A stretch of 64,000 nt of DNA from assembly GCA_028280265.1 (NCBI GenBank), contig JANQMD010000010.1, positions 1 through 64,000 on the forward strand, in the 5' to 3' direction. The translations under genes and the position numbers were made by a program. Position 1 is the first letter of the stretch; each line of letters opens with the position of its first letter. Positions 26,991 to 35,463 of the stretch are shown piece after piece. The notes under the pieces were generated by a model, which saw only the letters and a program-made list of their open reading frames with translations, ran no database searches and was not told where the DNA came from. The stretch comes from Flavobacteriaceae bacterium. GTDB taxonomy: Bacteria > Bacteroidota > Bacteroidia > Flavobacteriales > Flavobacteriaceae.

Positions 26991-27027
26991 GGTTCTATTT
27001 TATAATTTTTTATAATGTTTTATAAAT

Positions 27028-27558
27028 TTAGTCTCTACTAACTTTTATACTGCTGTTCTTAGTTAAACTATTTGCTAATTCAGACATTTTATTGATGTCA
27101 ATATTTCCTGTAAGAGACATTACAATTGCTTCAGACATCCCATTGGTTTTCTTATCCAACCCTTTTACGAACATAAGCACTTCACTTACATAGTCTTTAT
27201 TACTTCCTGCTTTTACATAGATAATGGCTCTGGAGTTTCCTTCTTTGAGTCTCATTAATTCGGTAAGTTTTCTACTCTTAAGTGCTTTTTTTACCATTGA
27301 CTCCATTTTAGAGGCAATAGAAGCGTCTTCTGTAGAGAATACTTTGAACTCGTTTAACTCTTTAATCATATTGAAAGCCAACATCATATCGTTGTTTTCT
27401 ACACCTTTTGGATTGAATTTAGACAATAATTCAAAGGCATCTTTGCTAACGATGACTGAATCTACATTGTCCATTTCTTCTAGAGAGTCAAATAAAGACT
27501 GGCCGTAGCTAAAAAATGGTGCCGCTACGAATGCTATAATTAATAATACTTTTTTCAT
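27028..27558 (-). CDS. DUF4252 secreted protein
   Basis: 176 residues with a Sec signal peptide ending ..FFSYGQ and no lipobox. The body (FNMIKELNEFKVFSTEDASIASKMESMVKKAL, RAIIYVKAGSNKDYVSEVLMFVKG, LTGNIDINKMSELAN) matches DUF4252 and parallels the downstream lipoprotein paralog, which suggests a soluble/anchored pair. It follows the anti-sigma-like gene by 33 bp. Confidence 0.8.
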   Translation of the reverse strand: MKKVLLIIAFVAAPFFSYGQSLFDSLEEMDNVDSVIVSKDAFELLSKFNPKGVENNDMMLAFNMIKELNEFKVFSTEDASIASKMESMVKKALKSRKLTELMRLKEGNSRAIIYVKAGSNKDYVSEVLMFVKGLDKKTNGMSEAIVMSLTGNIDINKMSELANSLTKNSSIKVSRD

Positions 27559-27591
27559 GATTCTTGTTTTTTGTTTACTTGATTTCTTTAT

Positions 27592-28056
27592 TTACTTTTT
27601 ACTTGGTTTTAAAATTTTATTCACAGTTTCTTCGTAAGCATACAGATTGTTAAAGGCTTCATTTCCTTTGCTAAAGTTTGCAGAAAGCATTTTTAAGGCT
27701 TTTTCAGCTTCCTTGTATTCTTGCTGAACATTCTCTGGCAAAGTAGCTAAGTATTCTGTTAACGTTTGTGGCTTACTGTCAAATGCTCCGCCCATGTATA
27801 CACTAAAAAGTAGAGCAACTGATGCGGCTACAGATAACCATTTGTAGTTTCTTTTCTTCTGGGTTTTAAACTCAATGGTTTTTGTATAGGTTACATCTTG
27901 ACTATTTTGAAAGTACATGAACATCATTTGATATTCTTCTAAATGTGGAGCTACATTTCCTGAGTTAAAGTAGTCTCTTAAAAGAGATTCTTCTTGCAAT
28001 GTAGTTTCTGCATTGTCGTACTTTTGTACTAATTCTTCTATTTTAGCTAACTCCAT
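27592..28056 (-). CDS. putative anti-sigma factor, single-pass membrane protein
   Basis: 154 residues: an acidic N-terminal region of about 68 residues (MELAKIEELVQKYDNAETTLQEESLLRDYF), one membrane helix (WLSVAASVALLFSVYMGGAF, about 73-92) and a short outer tail. It overlaps the end of the sigma gene by 14 bp. Size, topology and position are those of anti-sigma factors that hold an ECF sigma factor at the membrane. I do not see a canonical zinc anti-sigma HxxxCxxC motif, so the assignment rests on context. Confidence 0.65.
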   Translation of the reverse strand: MELAKIEELVQKYDNAETTLQEESLLRDYFNSGNVAPHLEEYQMMFMYFQNSQDVTYTKTIEFKTQKKRNYKWLSVAASVALLFSVYMGGAFDSKPQTLTEYLATLPENVQQEYKEAEKALKMLSANFSKGNEAFNNLYAYEETVNKILKPSKK

Positions 28057-28552
28057 AATTATGCTGTTTTAAGAGTTCTTGTCTTATTGTTTTTCTAGCT
28101 CTTGATAACGTCACACGAACAGCAGTTGGTTTCATATCTAACATTTCACAGATTTCATCAAAATCATATTGTTCAATGTCCCTCAACTGAATGACCATTT
28201 TTTGTTGGTCTGGTAATTTTTCAATGAGCTGATGTACTTGGTTTACACTATCTCGATACTCTACTTTTTTATCTAAGCTGGCATCTTTTTCTTTGTAATT
28301 ACTATGAACTAATGTTAGATTACTGGCTTGCTTAGACTTTAACCGATCATAACAATAATTCTTTGTCATGGTCATTGCAAAAGCTTCCACATTCTTATAA
28401 TCAGAAAGTTTTTCTTTGTTTCTCCATAGTTTAAAGAACAGTTCTTGAGTTGCATCTTCTGCTTCTTCTGTAGATACGAGAAGTCTTTTAGCTAATCTGA
28501 AGACTTTGTCTTTAAACGGTAAAACAACTTTTAGAAAGTCTGATTGGTTCAT
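28043..28552 (-). CDS. ECF RNA polymerase sigma factor
   Basis: 169 residues. Region 2 includes VFRLAKRLLVSTEEAEDATQELFFKLWRNKEKL and AFAMTMTKNYCYDRLKS. Region 4 includes LPDQQKMVIQLRDIEQYDFDEICEMLDMKPTAVRVTLSRARKTIRQEL with its HTH. It would direct transcription of its own operon and perhaps other envelope genes. It is first of four genes (sigma, membrane anti-sigma, two DUF4252 proteins), an order I have seen often in Bacteroidota. An ACTAG/CTAGT dyad (28569-28581) lies upstream. Confidence 0.9.
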   Translation of the reverse strand: MNQSDFLKVVLPFKDKVFRLAKRLLVSTEEAEDATQELFFKLWRNKEKLSDYKNVEAFAMTMTKNYCYDRLKSKQASNLTLVHSNYKEKDASLDKKVEYRDSVNQVHQLIEKLPDQQKMVIQLRDIEQYDFDEICEMLDMKPTAVRVTLSRARKTIRQELLKQHNYGVS

Positions 28553-28712
28553 TAGTTACTTTTAATTACTAGTAAAACTAGAAAAAATACTTGTTTTTTT
28601 ACTTGCTTACATCTCTACGACGACCCTGAATATATTTTGTTACACGAGTAAATAAAAAATACTAACTTTTCTTAAATTGCGTTATCCTATACAACAGATA
28701 TTTATAGTATAC

Positions 28713-30173
28713 ATGAGACTTTTCTATTCTTTATTGCTTCTATTTTTTATTTCAGTTTTTTGTGTTAGTTGCAATAAGGAATACACTTTGCCTGCAGGAT
28801 TACAAACTCATGATTTTGTTTGGAAAGGGTTAAATGCTTATTACTTACACCAAGATCAAGTAAATGATTTATCAGATCGTAGATTTAATTCTGACATTCA
28901 GTTAGAGAATTTCCTGAATGGTTTTTCAGCGCCTGAAGATTTGTTCAATCATTTGACCATAGCGAATGATACAAAATCGCGCATCGTAAATGATTTCACA
29001 ACGATAGAAACTCCCATTCCCCTACGTCAATCTCTTACAAACGGAATGGAGTTTGGAATTATTCAAGAACCAGGAAGTAATACCAATGTTTTAGGCTACG
29101 TGATATTGATTCTACCAAATTCCAATGCTGCCAGCCAAAATATTACAAGAGGTGAGTTTTTTTCAACTGTAGATGGCGTACAATTGACTCAGGATAATTT
29201 TCAAAGTTTATTGTTAACAGGAGCAAATGATTTTCAATTAGGAATGGCTGATTTTAACGGAACTACAGTTACTTCCAATGGAAGAGTTGTCAATTTATCA
29301 AAACAAAATTATGTCCATCCTCCTATTCTCAGAGAAAATGTAATCTCAAATGGAGCAGTAAATATTGGTCATTTGGTTTTTCACAATGATTTCTCTACTA
29401 ACTACCTTGCAAATTTGAATACGAGTTTTTTGAATTTAAGAAATCAGAATGTCACAGAATTGATTTTAGATTTACGTTATTGCATTGGTTCTGGGTCGTT
29501 TTCAGATAATATTGCTGCTATTGCTTCTATGATCACAGGTCAGTTTAGCAATCAAGTTCTTATCAAAGAGCAATGGAATACCAAAGCACAGAATTGGTTT
29601 GCAAGCAATCAGCCTGAAGCTTTAAATACTCTTTTTCCAACAAGTCTTGCAAACAATCAAATGATACGAGGTTTGAATTTAACGAGAGTTTATATCCTTT
29701 TGAATGGAAATGGATTTAGAGGTTCCTCTGCTATTGAATTGTTGATCAATAGCCTACAGTCATACATCAATGTTCAGGTCGTTGGAAATCCAACAATAGG
29801 AAATAATGCGGGTGCCATTACTTTGTATGATTCACCAGATTATGACATCCAAGGTAGAAACCCGAATCACATGTATGCAATTCAACCAGAAGTATTAACA
29901 TTTTACAATAACAATGATACTACTTACAACACTGGATTCACACCAAACATCTCTTACTGCCCGAATGAAGATGCATTGAACTTAGGTAGCTTAGGAACCC
30001 CTACTGATCCTATGTTTGCAAGAGCCTTCAATGCAATTGTAATCGGAAATCCTGGGCCAGACCCAACATGTAACTTTTTCAATCTAAATTATTTATACAA
30101 TTCTATAAATGCACAAAGACAGCTTGATACAGGTGTTTTTATTCAACAAAATTTACCCAATCTAGGACGATGA
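28713..30173 (+). CDS. S41-like lipoprotein with degenerate active site
   Basis: ATG 28713 is chosen (MRLFYSLLLLFFISVFCVSC, lipobox Cys20); a TTG 36 bases upstream is less likely. The 486-residue protein aligns along its length with the next gene, an S41 C-terminal-processing-type peptidase: an N-terminal helical domain, a PDZ-like part and the protease core. The presumed nucleophile Ser339 remains, but the residue 25 positions later, which should be the catalytic Lys, is Asn364. The glycine-rich LRYNGGGS motif has become LRYCIGSGS. It is probably a non-catalytic paralog. Its stop overlaps the start of the next gene by 4 bp. Confidence 0.75.
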   Translation: MRLFYSLLLLFFISVFCVSCNKEYTLPAGLQTHDFVWKGLNAYYLHQDQVNDLSDRRFNSDIQLENFLNGFSAPEDLFNHLTIANDTKSRIVNDFTTIETPIPLRQSLTNGMEFGIIQEPGSNTNVLGYVILILPNSNAASQNITRGEFFSTVDGVQLTQDNFQSLLLTGANDFQLGMADFNGTTVTSNGRVVNLSKQNYVHPPILRENVISNGAVNIGHLVFHNDFSTNYLANLNTSFLNLRNQNVTELILDLRYCIGSGSFSDNIAAIASMITGQFSNQVLIKEQWNTKAQNWFASNQPEALNTLFPTSLANNQMIRGLNLTRVYILLNGNGFRGSSAIELLINSLQSYINVQVVGNPTIGNNAGAITLYDSPDYDIQGRNPNHMYAIQPEVLTFYNNNDTTYNTGFTPNISYCPNEDALNLGSLGTPTDPMFARAFNAIVIGNPGPDPTCNFFNLNYLYNSINAQRQLDTGVFIQQNLPNLGR

Positions 30174-31591
30174 AAAAACTCTACTCTACTCTTTTAGTAT
30201 GCCTCATTTCAATTGGTTTTGTTTCCTGCGAGAAAAGTGAAATTTTTTCCTCAAGTACAGAAGACAATGTTAATGAATTTATGTGGCGGGGAATGAATGC
30301 ATTCTATTTCTGGCAAGAAAAGGTTGTAGACCTTCAAGACACTCGCTTTGGTACGCGTCAAGAATTACACAATTACTATTCAAATTTCACTTCTCATTTC
30401 GATGCCTTTGAAAGTATGCGTTACCAACCCAATGTCATTGATAAATTTTCTTGGGTCGTGAATGATTATGTAGCTTTGGAAAATTCTTTTCAAGCGATTA
30501 ACCTTACCAATGGAATGGAATTTGGTTTGGTGAGGTATCAAAATAACCCTACTAATTTATACGGGTATGTACGCTACGTCATTCCAAATACAGATGCTGC
30601 TTCCAAAGGAATCGTAAGAGGTATGATTTTTAATGAAGTAGATGGTTTTCAACTTACCGAGTCAAATTACAGAAGCCTACTCTTCTCAAATCAAAGCTAT
30701 CGAATTACATTGGCTGACTTTAATAGTGGTAATCCTGTAAAAAACACCACTTCTTTTACATTGCAGAAGTCTCAAATTCAGGAAAATCCCGTAGCAGTTA
30801 CCAAAGTGTTTAATGAAGGAACAAACAAGATTGGTTACATTATGTACAATCAATTTGCTGCTAATTTTGATGTGCAACTCAATCAGGCATTTGCCAATTT
30901 AAAAGCTCAAGGTGTTACGGATCTCATTATTGATCTGCGTTACAATGGTGGTGGGTCTGTAAGAACAGCTTCCTTTTTAGGAGCCATGATAACAGGTCAA
31001 TTTAATTCGCAATTATTCTCCAAAGAAATCTGGAATAAGAAGGTGCAAAATGTATTTTCTCCAGATACGTTTATTACCAATTTCACCAACCAATTAGCTA
31101 CAGGTGAGCAAATTAATAGCCTTACACTAAATCGTGTCTATTTTATTACGACAAATGGCTCGGCTTCTGCTTCTGAGCTGATTATGAACAGTTTGATGCC
31201 TTACATTACGGTACGATCAGTTGGTACAACCACAAGAGGAAAAGTTCACGGGTCTATTACATTGTATGATTCAGACAATTTTCTAAGAACAGGAGCAAAT
31301 TTAAACCCCAACCATCGCTGGGCCATGCAACCATTAACCTTTGAAATAAAGAATTCCAGTAACAATAATTTCCCTAATGGTATCGACCCTACTGTTGCTT
31401 TGCCAGAAGATTATGGCAATTTAGGTGTATTGGGCGAAAAGTCTGATCCTCTTCTCAATAGAACGATTCAGCTTATTGTCACAGGAAATAGAACCTCCAG
31501 CGATCCTGCAAAAGCTTTGTATTCTTTCGATGAAATCACAGGCTCTCATCTTGGAAGACCTGCTGCAGACAGAATGTACAAAGATTTATAA
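30170..31591 (+). CDS. S41 family peptidase, lipoprotein
   Basis: 473 residues with a lipobox Cys20 (IGFVSCEK). The core has DLRYNGGGSVRTASFL (255-270), the nucleophile Ser333 in NGSASASELI and Lys358 in TTRGKVHGS, exactly 25 residues apart as in Ser/Lys dyad C-terminal processing proteases. The N-terminal domain (EFMWRGMNAFYFWQEKVVDL) is typical of Bacteroidota S41 lipoproteins. It would cut C-terminal ends of envelope proteins. Translation is coupled to the degenerate paralog through an ATGA overlap. It converges with the DUF72 gene with 6 bp of overlap. Confidence 0.85.
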   Translation: MKKLYSTLLVCLISIGFVSCEKSEIFSSSTEDNVNEFMWRGMNAFYFWQEKVVDLQDTRFGTRQELHNYYSNFTSHFDAFESMRYQPNVIDKFSWVVNDYVALENSFQAINLTNGMEFGLVRYQNNPTNLYGYVRYVIPNTDAASKGIVRGMIFNEVDGFQLTESNYRSLLFSNQSYRITLADFNSGNPVKNTTSFTLQKSQIQENPVAVTKVFNEGTNKIGYIMYNQFAANFDVQLNQAFANLKAQGVTDLIIDLRYNGGGSVRTASFLGAMITGQFNSQLFSKEIWNKKVQNVFSPDTFITNFTNQLATGEQINSLTLNRVYFITTNGSASASELIMNSLMPYITVRSVGTTTRGKVHGSITLYDSDNFLRTGANLNPNHRWAMQPLTFEIKNSSNNNFPNGIDPTVALPEDYGNLGVLGEKSDPLLNRTIQLIVTGNRTSSDPAKALYSFDEITGSHLGRPAADRMYKDL

Positions 31592-32479
31592 GAGGGATAT
31601 TTGTTGTTGCTGATCCTCGTTTGGAATTTTCAAGTTTGTACCCAACGCATTATTCAAGTTTTGAATTAAATGCGCACTTAACAAAGGAGATTCTTTTTCA
31701 ATGTTTTGGTGTACAAAAAAGTGAATGTTTTTAAGCCCTTGTTCTTTCAATTGCTTTAATCTCTGTGTCCAATTGTCTAATCGGTTGTAATCTGAAGGAT
31801 GGTTTGCTCCCACATAACGTATAAATGCTTCGTTATTCGTTAATCTCATGTGCATCATATCTCTCCTGCCAGCTGTATCCACCAGAACATTTGCTACGGA
31901 ATGATCCTCTAACAGTTGGAAAAAATCTTTTGAGATTGTTTCATCAGCAAACCAATCTGGATGCCTACATTCCACGGCAAGTGGCAATCCCTTCGGCCAA
32001 CTCTTGACAAAATTCTCCAGCGCACTGAAATTTTTAGGTCCAAAATTAGCGTGAAGCTGTAAGAAAATAGTACCCAACTTTTCTCTTAAATGACTAAAGT
32101 TGTCGATATAAGAATTCACAGTATCTCCTACTCCAACTAATCGTTTCCAATGACTGATTTCTTGACCAAGTTTCGGAAAAAATTTAAAACCATCGGGAGT
32201 CTTTTCATACCATTTTTGAAATTGCTCTGCAGGGAAGTTCCTGTAAAAAGTAGCGTTCAATTCAATACAATTAAATTGCCTTGAGTAATACGCTAGTTCA
32301 TCTTTTGTACCTCTAGGGTAGAAACCTTTTAAATCAGCTTTGTTCCATTTCGCACACCCCACATAAATTGAAAAATCAGTATTATCAGATGTTTTTTCCA
32401 ATACATTGATCGTATCTGAATGAGTTTGTGGTATGGTAAAATCAATTAACTCAGGATTGTCTACTTTTCCGAATTTCAT
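31586..32479 (-). CDS. DUF72 family protein
   Basis: 297 residues. Motifs of the DUF72 (YecE) TIM-barrel family: IYVGCAKWNKADLKGFYPRGT (about 37-57), FNCIELNATFYRNFP, DGFKFFPKLGQEISHWKRL, FLQLHANFGPKN and LAVECRHPDWF. Function unknown, possibly nuclease- or isomerase-related. It is cytosolic. It is divergent from the YCF48-like gene across 43 bp. Confidence 0.85.
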   Translation of the reverse strand: MKFGKVDNPELIDFTIPQTHSDTINVLEKTSDNTDFSIYVGCAKWNKADLKGFYPRGTKDELAYYSRQFNCIELNATFYRNFPAEQFQKWYEKTPDGFKFFPKLGQEISHWKRLVGVGDTVNSYIDNFSHLREKLGTIFLQLHANFGPKNFSALENFVKSWPKGLPLAVECRHPDWFADETISKDFFQLLEDHSVANVLVDTAGRRDMMHMRLTNNEAFIRYVGANHPSDYNRLDNWTQRLKQLKEQGLKNIHFFVHQNIEKESPLLSAHLIQNLNNALGTNLKIPNEDQQQQISLL

Positions 32480-32522
32480 CTACTTAAAATTTTCATATTT
32501 TCGTGTGACTAAATTACGCATA

Positions 32523-33563
32523 ATGAAGCAGATCATTTTATTCTTAGGAGCAATCTTTTTACTTTCCTCTTGTAAGAAAGAATACAAAGCCAGAAATATT
32601 GTATCAGTTGATATCAATGAATTTGAAATTGATAGTACGAGTATCCGATCTATTCAGGCAATCGATCAAAATACATTTTATTATGCAGGATCAAATGGAA
32701 AAATTGGACATACAAAAGATGGTGGAAAAACATGGTTTCATCAAAAAATCACTTATCAAGATTCGATAAAACCTTATTTTAGAAGTATTGCCTCTAATGG
32801 GTCAGCAATTTTTGCGCTTAGTATTGGGAATCCAGCTTTGTTGTACAAACTCGATGAACTAGAATCTGATGTTGTTTATAAAGAAGAACATGAAAAGGTT
32901 TTTTACGACTCTATGAAGTTTTTCGATTCCACAAATGGAATTGCCATGGGCGACCCTACTGAGGACTGCTTGTCGATTATTATTACAAGAGACGGAGGAA
33001 AAACATGGAGTAAAATTCCATGTAGCAAACTTCCAAAGGTTGCTGAAGGAGAAGCTGCCTTTGCTGCTAGCAATACAAATATCAAAGTACTGGGAACCAC
33101 TGCCTGGATAGTAACTGGAGGGAAAAAAGCGCGTATTTTTAAAACCACAGACTACGGAGATACATGGGAAGTATACACAACCCCAATTGTGCAAGGAGAA
33201 GGATCACAAGGGATTTATTCTGTAGATTTCGCTGATGAAAACAACGGTATTATCATTGGAGGAGATTATTCAAAACCCAAGGGGAACATTGCCAATAAAG
33301 CGATTACAAAAGATGGAGGGAAAACATGGCTATTGGTTGCAGATGGACAAGATCCAAATTATAAAAGCTGTGTGCAATATGTTCCTGATACTGATGGAAA
33401 AGAAGTTTTTGCTGTCGGAAAAACAGGAATTTCATTCTCTAATGATGGCGGAATTACTTGGAAAGAGGTCAGTAAAGAACCGTATTATGTGATTCAGTTT
33501 GTAAACAAACACCATGCATGGCTTGCAGGAAATAAAAAAGTAGGAAAACTAAGTCTTCAATAA
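32523..33563 (+). CDS. YCF48/BNR-repeat lipoprotein
   Basis: Start at ATG 32523 (MKQIILFLGAIFLLSSCKKE, lipobox Cys17); the frame is open 90 bases further upstream without a better start. The 346-residue propeller shows Asp-box-like motifs (TKDGGKTWF, TRDGGKTWS, TTDYGDTWE, TKDGGKTWL, SNDGGITWK) as in YCF48-like proteins, often annotated oxidoreductase in Bacteroidota without evidence. It is probably an anchored propeller involved in assembly or binding at the envelope. It is first gene of a three-gene operon with 1-bp and 0-bp gaps. Confidence 0.8.
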   Translation: MKQIILFLGAIFLLSSCKKEYKARNIVSVDINEFEIDSTSIRSIQAIDQNTFYYAGSNGKIGHTKDGGKTWFHQKITYQDSIKPYFRSIASNGSAIFALSIGNPALLYKLDELESDVVYKEEHEKVFYDSMKFFDSTNGIAMGDPTEDCLSIIITRDGGKTWSKIPCSKLPKVAEGEAAFAASNTNIKVLGTTAWIVTGGKKARIFKTTDYGDTWEVYTTPIVQGEGSQGIYSVDFADENNGIIIGGDYSKPKGNIANKAITKDGGKTWLLVADGQDPNYKSCVQYVPDTDGKEVFAVGKTGISFSNDGGITWKEVSKEPYYVIQFVNKHHAWLAGNKKVGKLSLQ

Positions 33564-33564
33564 C

Positions 33565-34113
33565 ATGCGTAACATACTCTTTTATCTTAGCCTTGCCCTA
33601 CTGATCTCTTGCAATTCTCAATCTGAGATTTCTAAAAATTTGAATTGCAATCCTGAATCGTATTCAAACTTAGAGACCATTGAAGATTTTAAAAAGCTTT
33701 TTACTGTGAAGTTTCCAGACAACTGGAAAACCAACTTGTATTACGATAACAACCAGTCCTCTATATACTCTGGAGATACCACAAAACAGCTCACAGAAAC
33801 ATTTTTGATAGATGTTACCCATATCAGTAAAGGCGTTGATTTTTCAGGAGATTTTATTCAGGAATTCAAAACAAGCCTAGCAAATCAAAAATTAGTAGAA
33901 TCTACTTCTTACGACCTTAAATTTCAGAAGCAAAACGCCTATTATTCCAGAGCTATGGGGCAGAAAGGAAAGTTTGCGTACCAAATTTGCAATCTTTTTA
34001 TCCAAATAGACCCTAAGAATTACATTCATGCAAAAACAGAAATTTACGGTGACTCTCTAGTCAATGAACGTATCTGTAATGCGATGAGTTTGATAGAAAA
34101 AATCACATATTAA
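33565..34113 (+). CDS. hypothetical lipoprotein
   Basis: 182 residues with signal MRNILFYLSLALLISC and lipobox Cys16. The mature part (FTVKFPDNWKTNLYYDNNQSSIYSGDT ... LVNERICNAMSLIEKI) resembles small PsbP-like alpha-beta lipoproteins in flavour, but I cannot assign a family. It starts two bases after the stop of the propeller gene and ends one base before pepT, so it is translated within that operon. Confidence 0.65.
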   Translation: MRNILFYLSLALLISCNSQSEISKNLNCNPESYSNLETIEDFKKLFTVKFPDNWKTNLYYDNNQSSIYSGDTTKQLTETFLIDVTHISKGVDFSGDFIQEFKTSLANQKLVESTSYDLKFQKQNAYYSRAMGQKGKFAYQICNLFIQIDPKNYIHAKTEIYGDSLVNERICNAMSLIEKITY

Positions 34114-35373
34114 ATGAACAAACAAAAAATCATCGATCGGTTTATTAGCTATGTAACCATTGATACAGAATCCGATCCTGAAAATCCAGATTTCCCTAGC
34201 ACTGAAAAGCAATGGAATTTAGCCAAGCTTTTAGTAGAAGAATTGACCAATATAGGAATGCAAGAGGTAACATTGGACGACAATTGTTACGTGATGGCAA
34301 CGCTACCAAGTAATATCGATTATGAAGTACCTACCATTGGGTTTATCTCACATATAGATACGAGTCCTGATTTTACAGGCGCGAATGTCAATCCACAAAT
34401 TCATGAAAATTATGATGGGCAAGACATTGTTCTTAATGAGAGAGAAAACATTGTTTTAAGTCCCTCTTATTTTGAAGACCTCCTTCAATACAAAGGGCAA
34501 ACCATAATTACAACGGATGGCACTACCCTACTCGGTGCAGATGATAAAGCGGGCATCACTGAAATTGTCTCTGCTATGGAGTATCTCATTCAACACCCAG
34601 AGATTAAACACGGGACCATTCGCACCTGTTTTACTCCAGATGAAGAGGTTGGTAAGGGAGCTCATAAGTTTGATGTAGAAAAGTTTGGTGCACAATGGGC
34701 TTATACCATGGACGGAAGTCAGATTGGTGAGTTGGAATATGAAAACTTTAATGCTGCTGGTGCCAAAGTAACTGTTACAGGTAAAATCGTTCACCCTGGC
34801 TATGCAAAAGGTAAAATGATCAATTCTATGACAATTGCGAGTGATTTTATCAAGAGGCTACCTGCAAATGAAGTTCCTGAGCATACGGAAGGATATGAGG
34901 GCTTTTTTCACTTGTATGCTACTGAGGGAAAGGTAGAAAAAACAGTTTTGCAATACATCGTCAGAGACCATGACAAAGTATTGTTTGAGCGACGAAAAAA
35001 TTTGATGCAAGAGATTGCTGCAGAGATGAATAATGAGTTAGGAGCTGAATTGATTCACGTAGAACTCAAAGATCAGTACTACAATATGAAAGAAAAAGTA
35101 GTCCCTGTGATGCACATTGTAGACATTGCTGAAGAGGTGATGAAAAACCTCGGGATTACTCCATTAATTAAACCCATCCGTGGAGGCACAGATGGGTCTC
35201 AATTATCCTATATGGGATTGCCTTGTCCCAACATTTTTGCAGGCGGACATAATTTTCATGGGCGTTATGAGTATGTTCCTGTAGAATCTATGCTCAAAGC
35301 AACAGAAGTAATTGTAGGAATAGCACAAAAAGTTGTAGAAAATTTTTCATCTAAAAATAGATCAAGCTATTGA
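34114..35373 (+). CDS. pepT: peptidase T (tripeptidase, M20 family)
   Basis: 419 residues, the usual length. The M20B metal site shows [11 protein letters not shown] with the first His and Asp, [20 protein letters not shown] with the bridging Asp, [14 protein letters not shown] with the catalytic Glu pair, and [33 protein letters not shown] near the C-terminus. It releases the N-terminal residue from tripeptides in the cytosol using zinc. It is last in the operon after two lipoprotein genes. Confidence 0.95.
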   Translation: MNKQKIIDRFISYVTIDTESDPENPDFPSTEKQWNLAKLLVEELTNIGMQEVTLDDNCYVMATLPSNIDYEVPTIGFISHIDTSPDFTGANVNPQIHENYDGQDIVLNERENIVLSPSYFEDLLQYKGQTIITTDGTTLLGADDKAGITEIVSAMEYLIQHPEIKHGTIRTCFTPDEEVGKGAHKFDVEKFGAQWAYTMDGSQIGELEYENFNAAGAKVTVTGKIVHPGYAKGKMINSMTIASDFIKRLPANEVPEHTEGYEGFFHLYATEGKVEKTVLQYIVRDHDKVLFERRKNLMQEIAAEMNNELGAELIHVELKDQYYNMKEKVVPVMHIVDIAEEVMKNLGITPLIKPIRGGTDGSQLSYMGLPCPNIFAGGHNFHGRYEYVPVESMLKATEVIVGIAQKVVENFSSKNRSSY

Positions 35374-35463
35374 GTTTTTGTAACAAAACTTTTTTGAATT
35401 GATTCGATTTTTTTACACTATCGTTTAGATATGTAAACAACTTTTGTGCAATTGTTGTAATTT

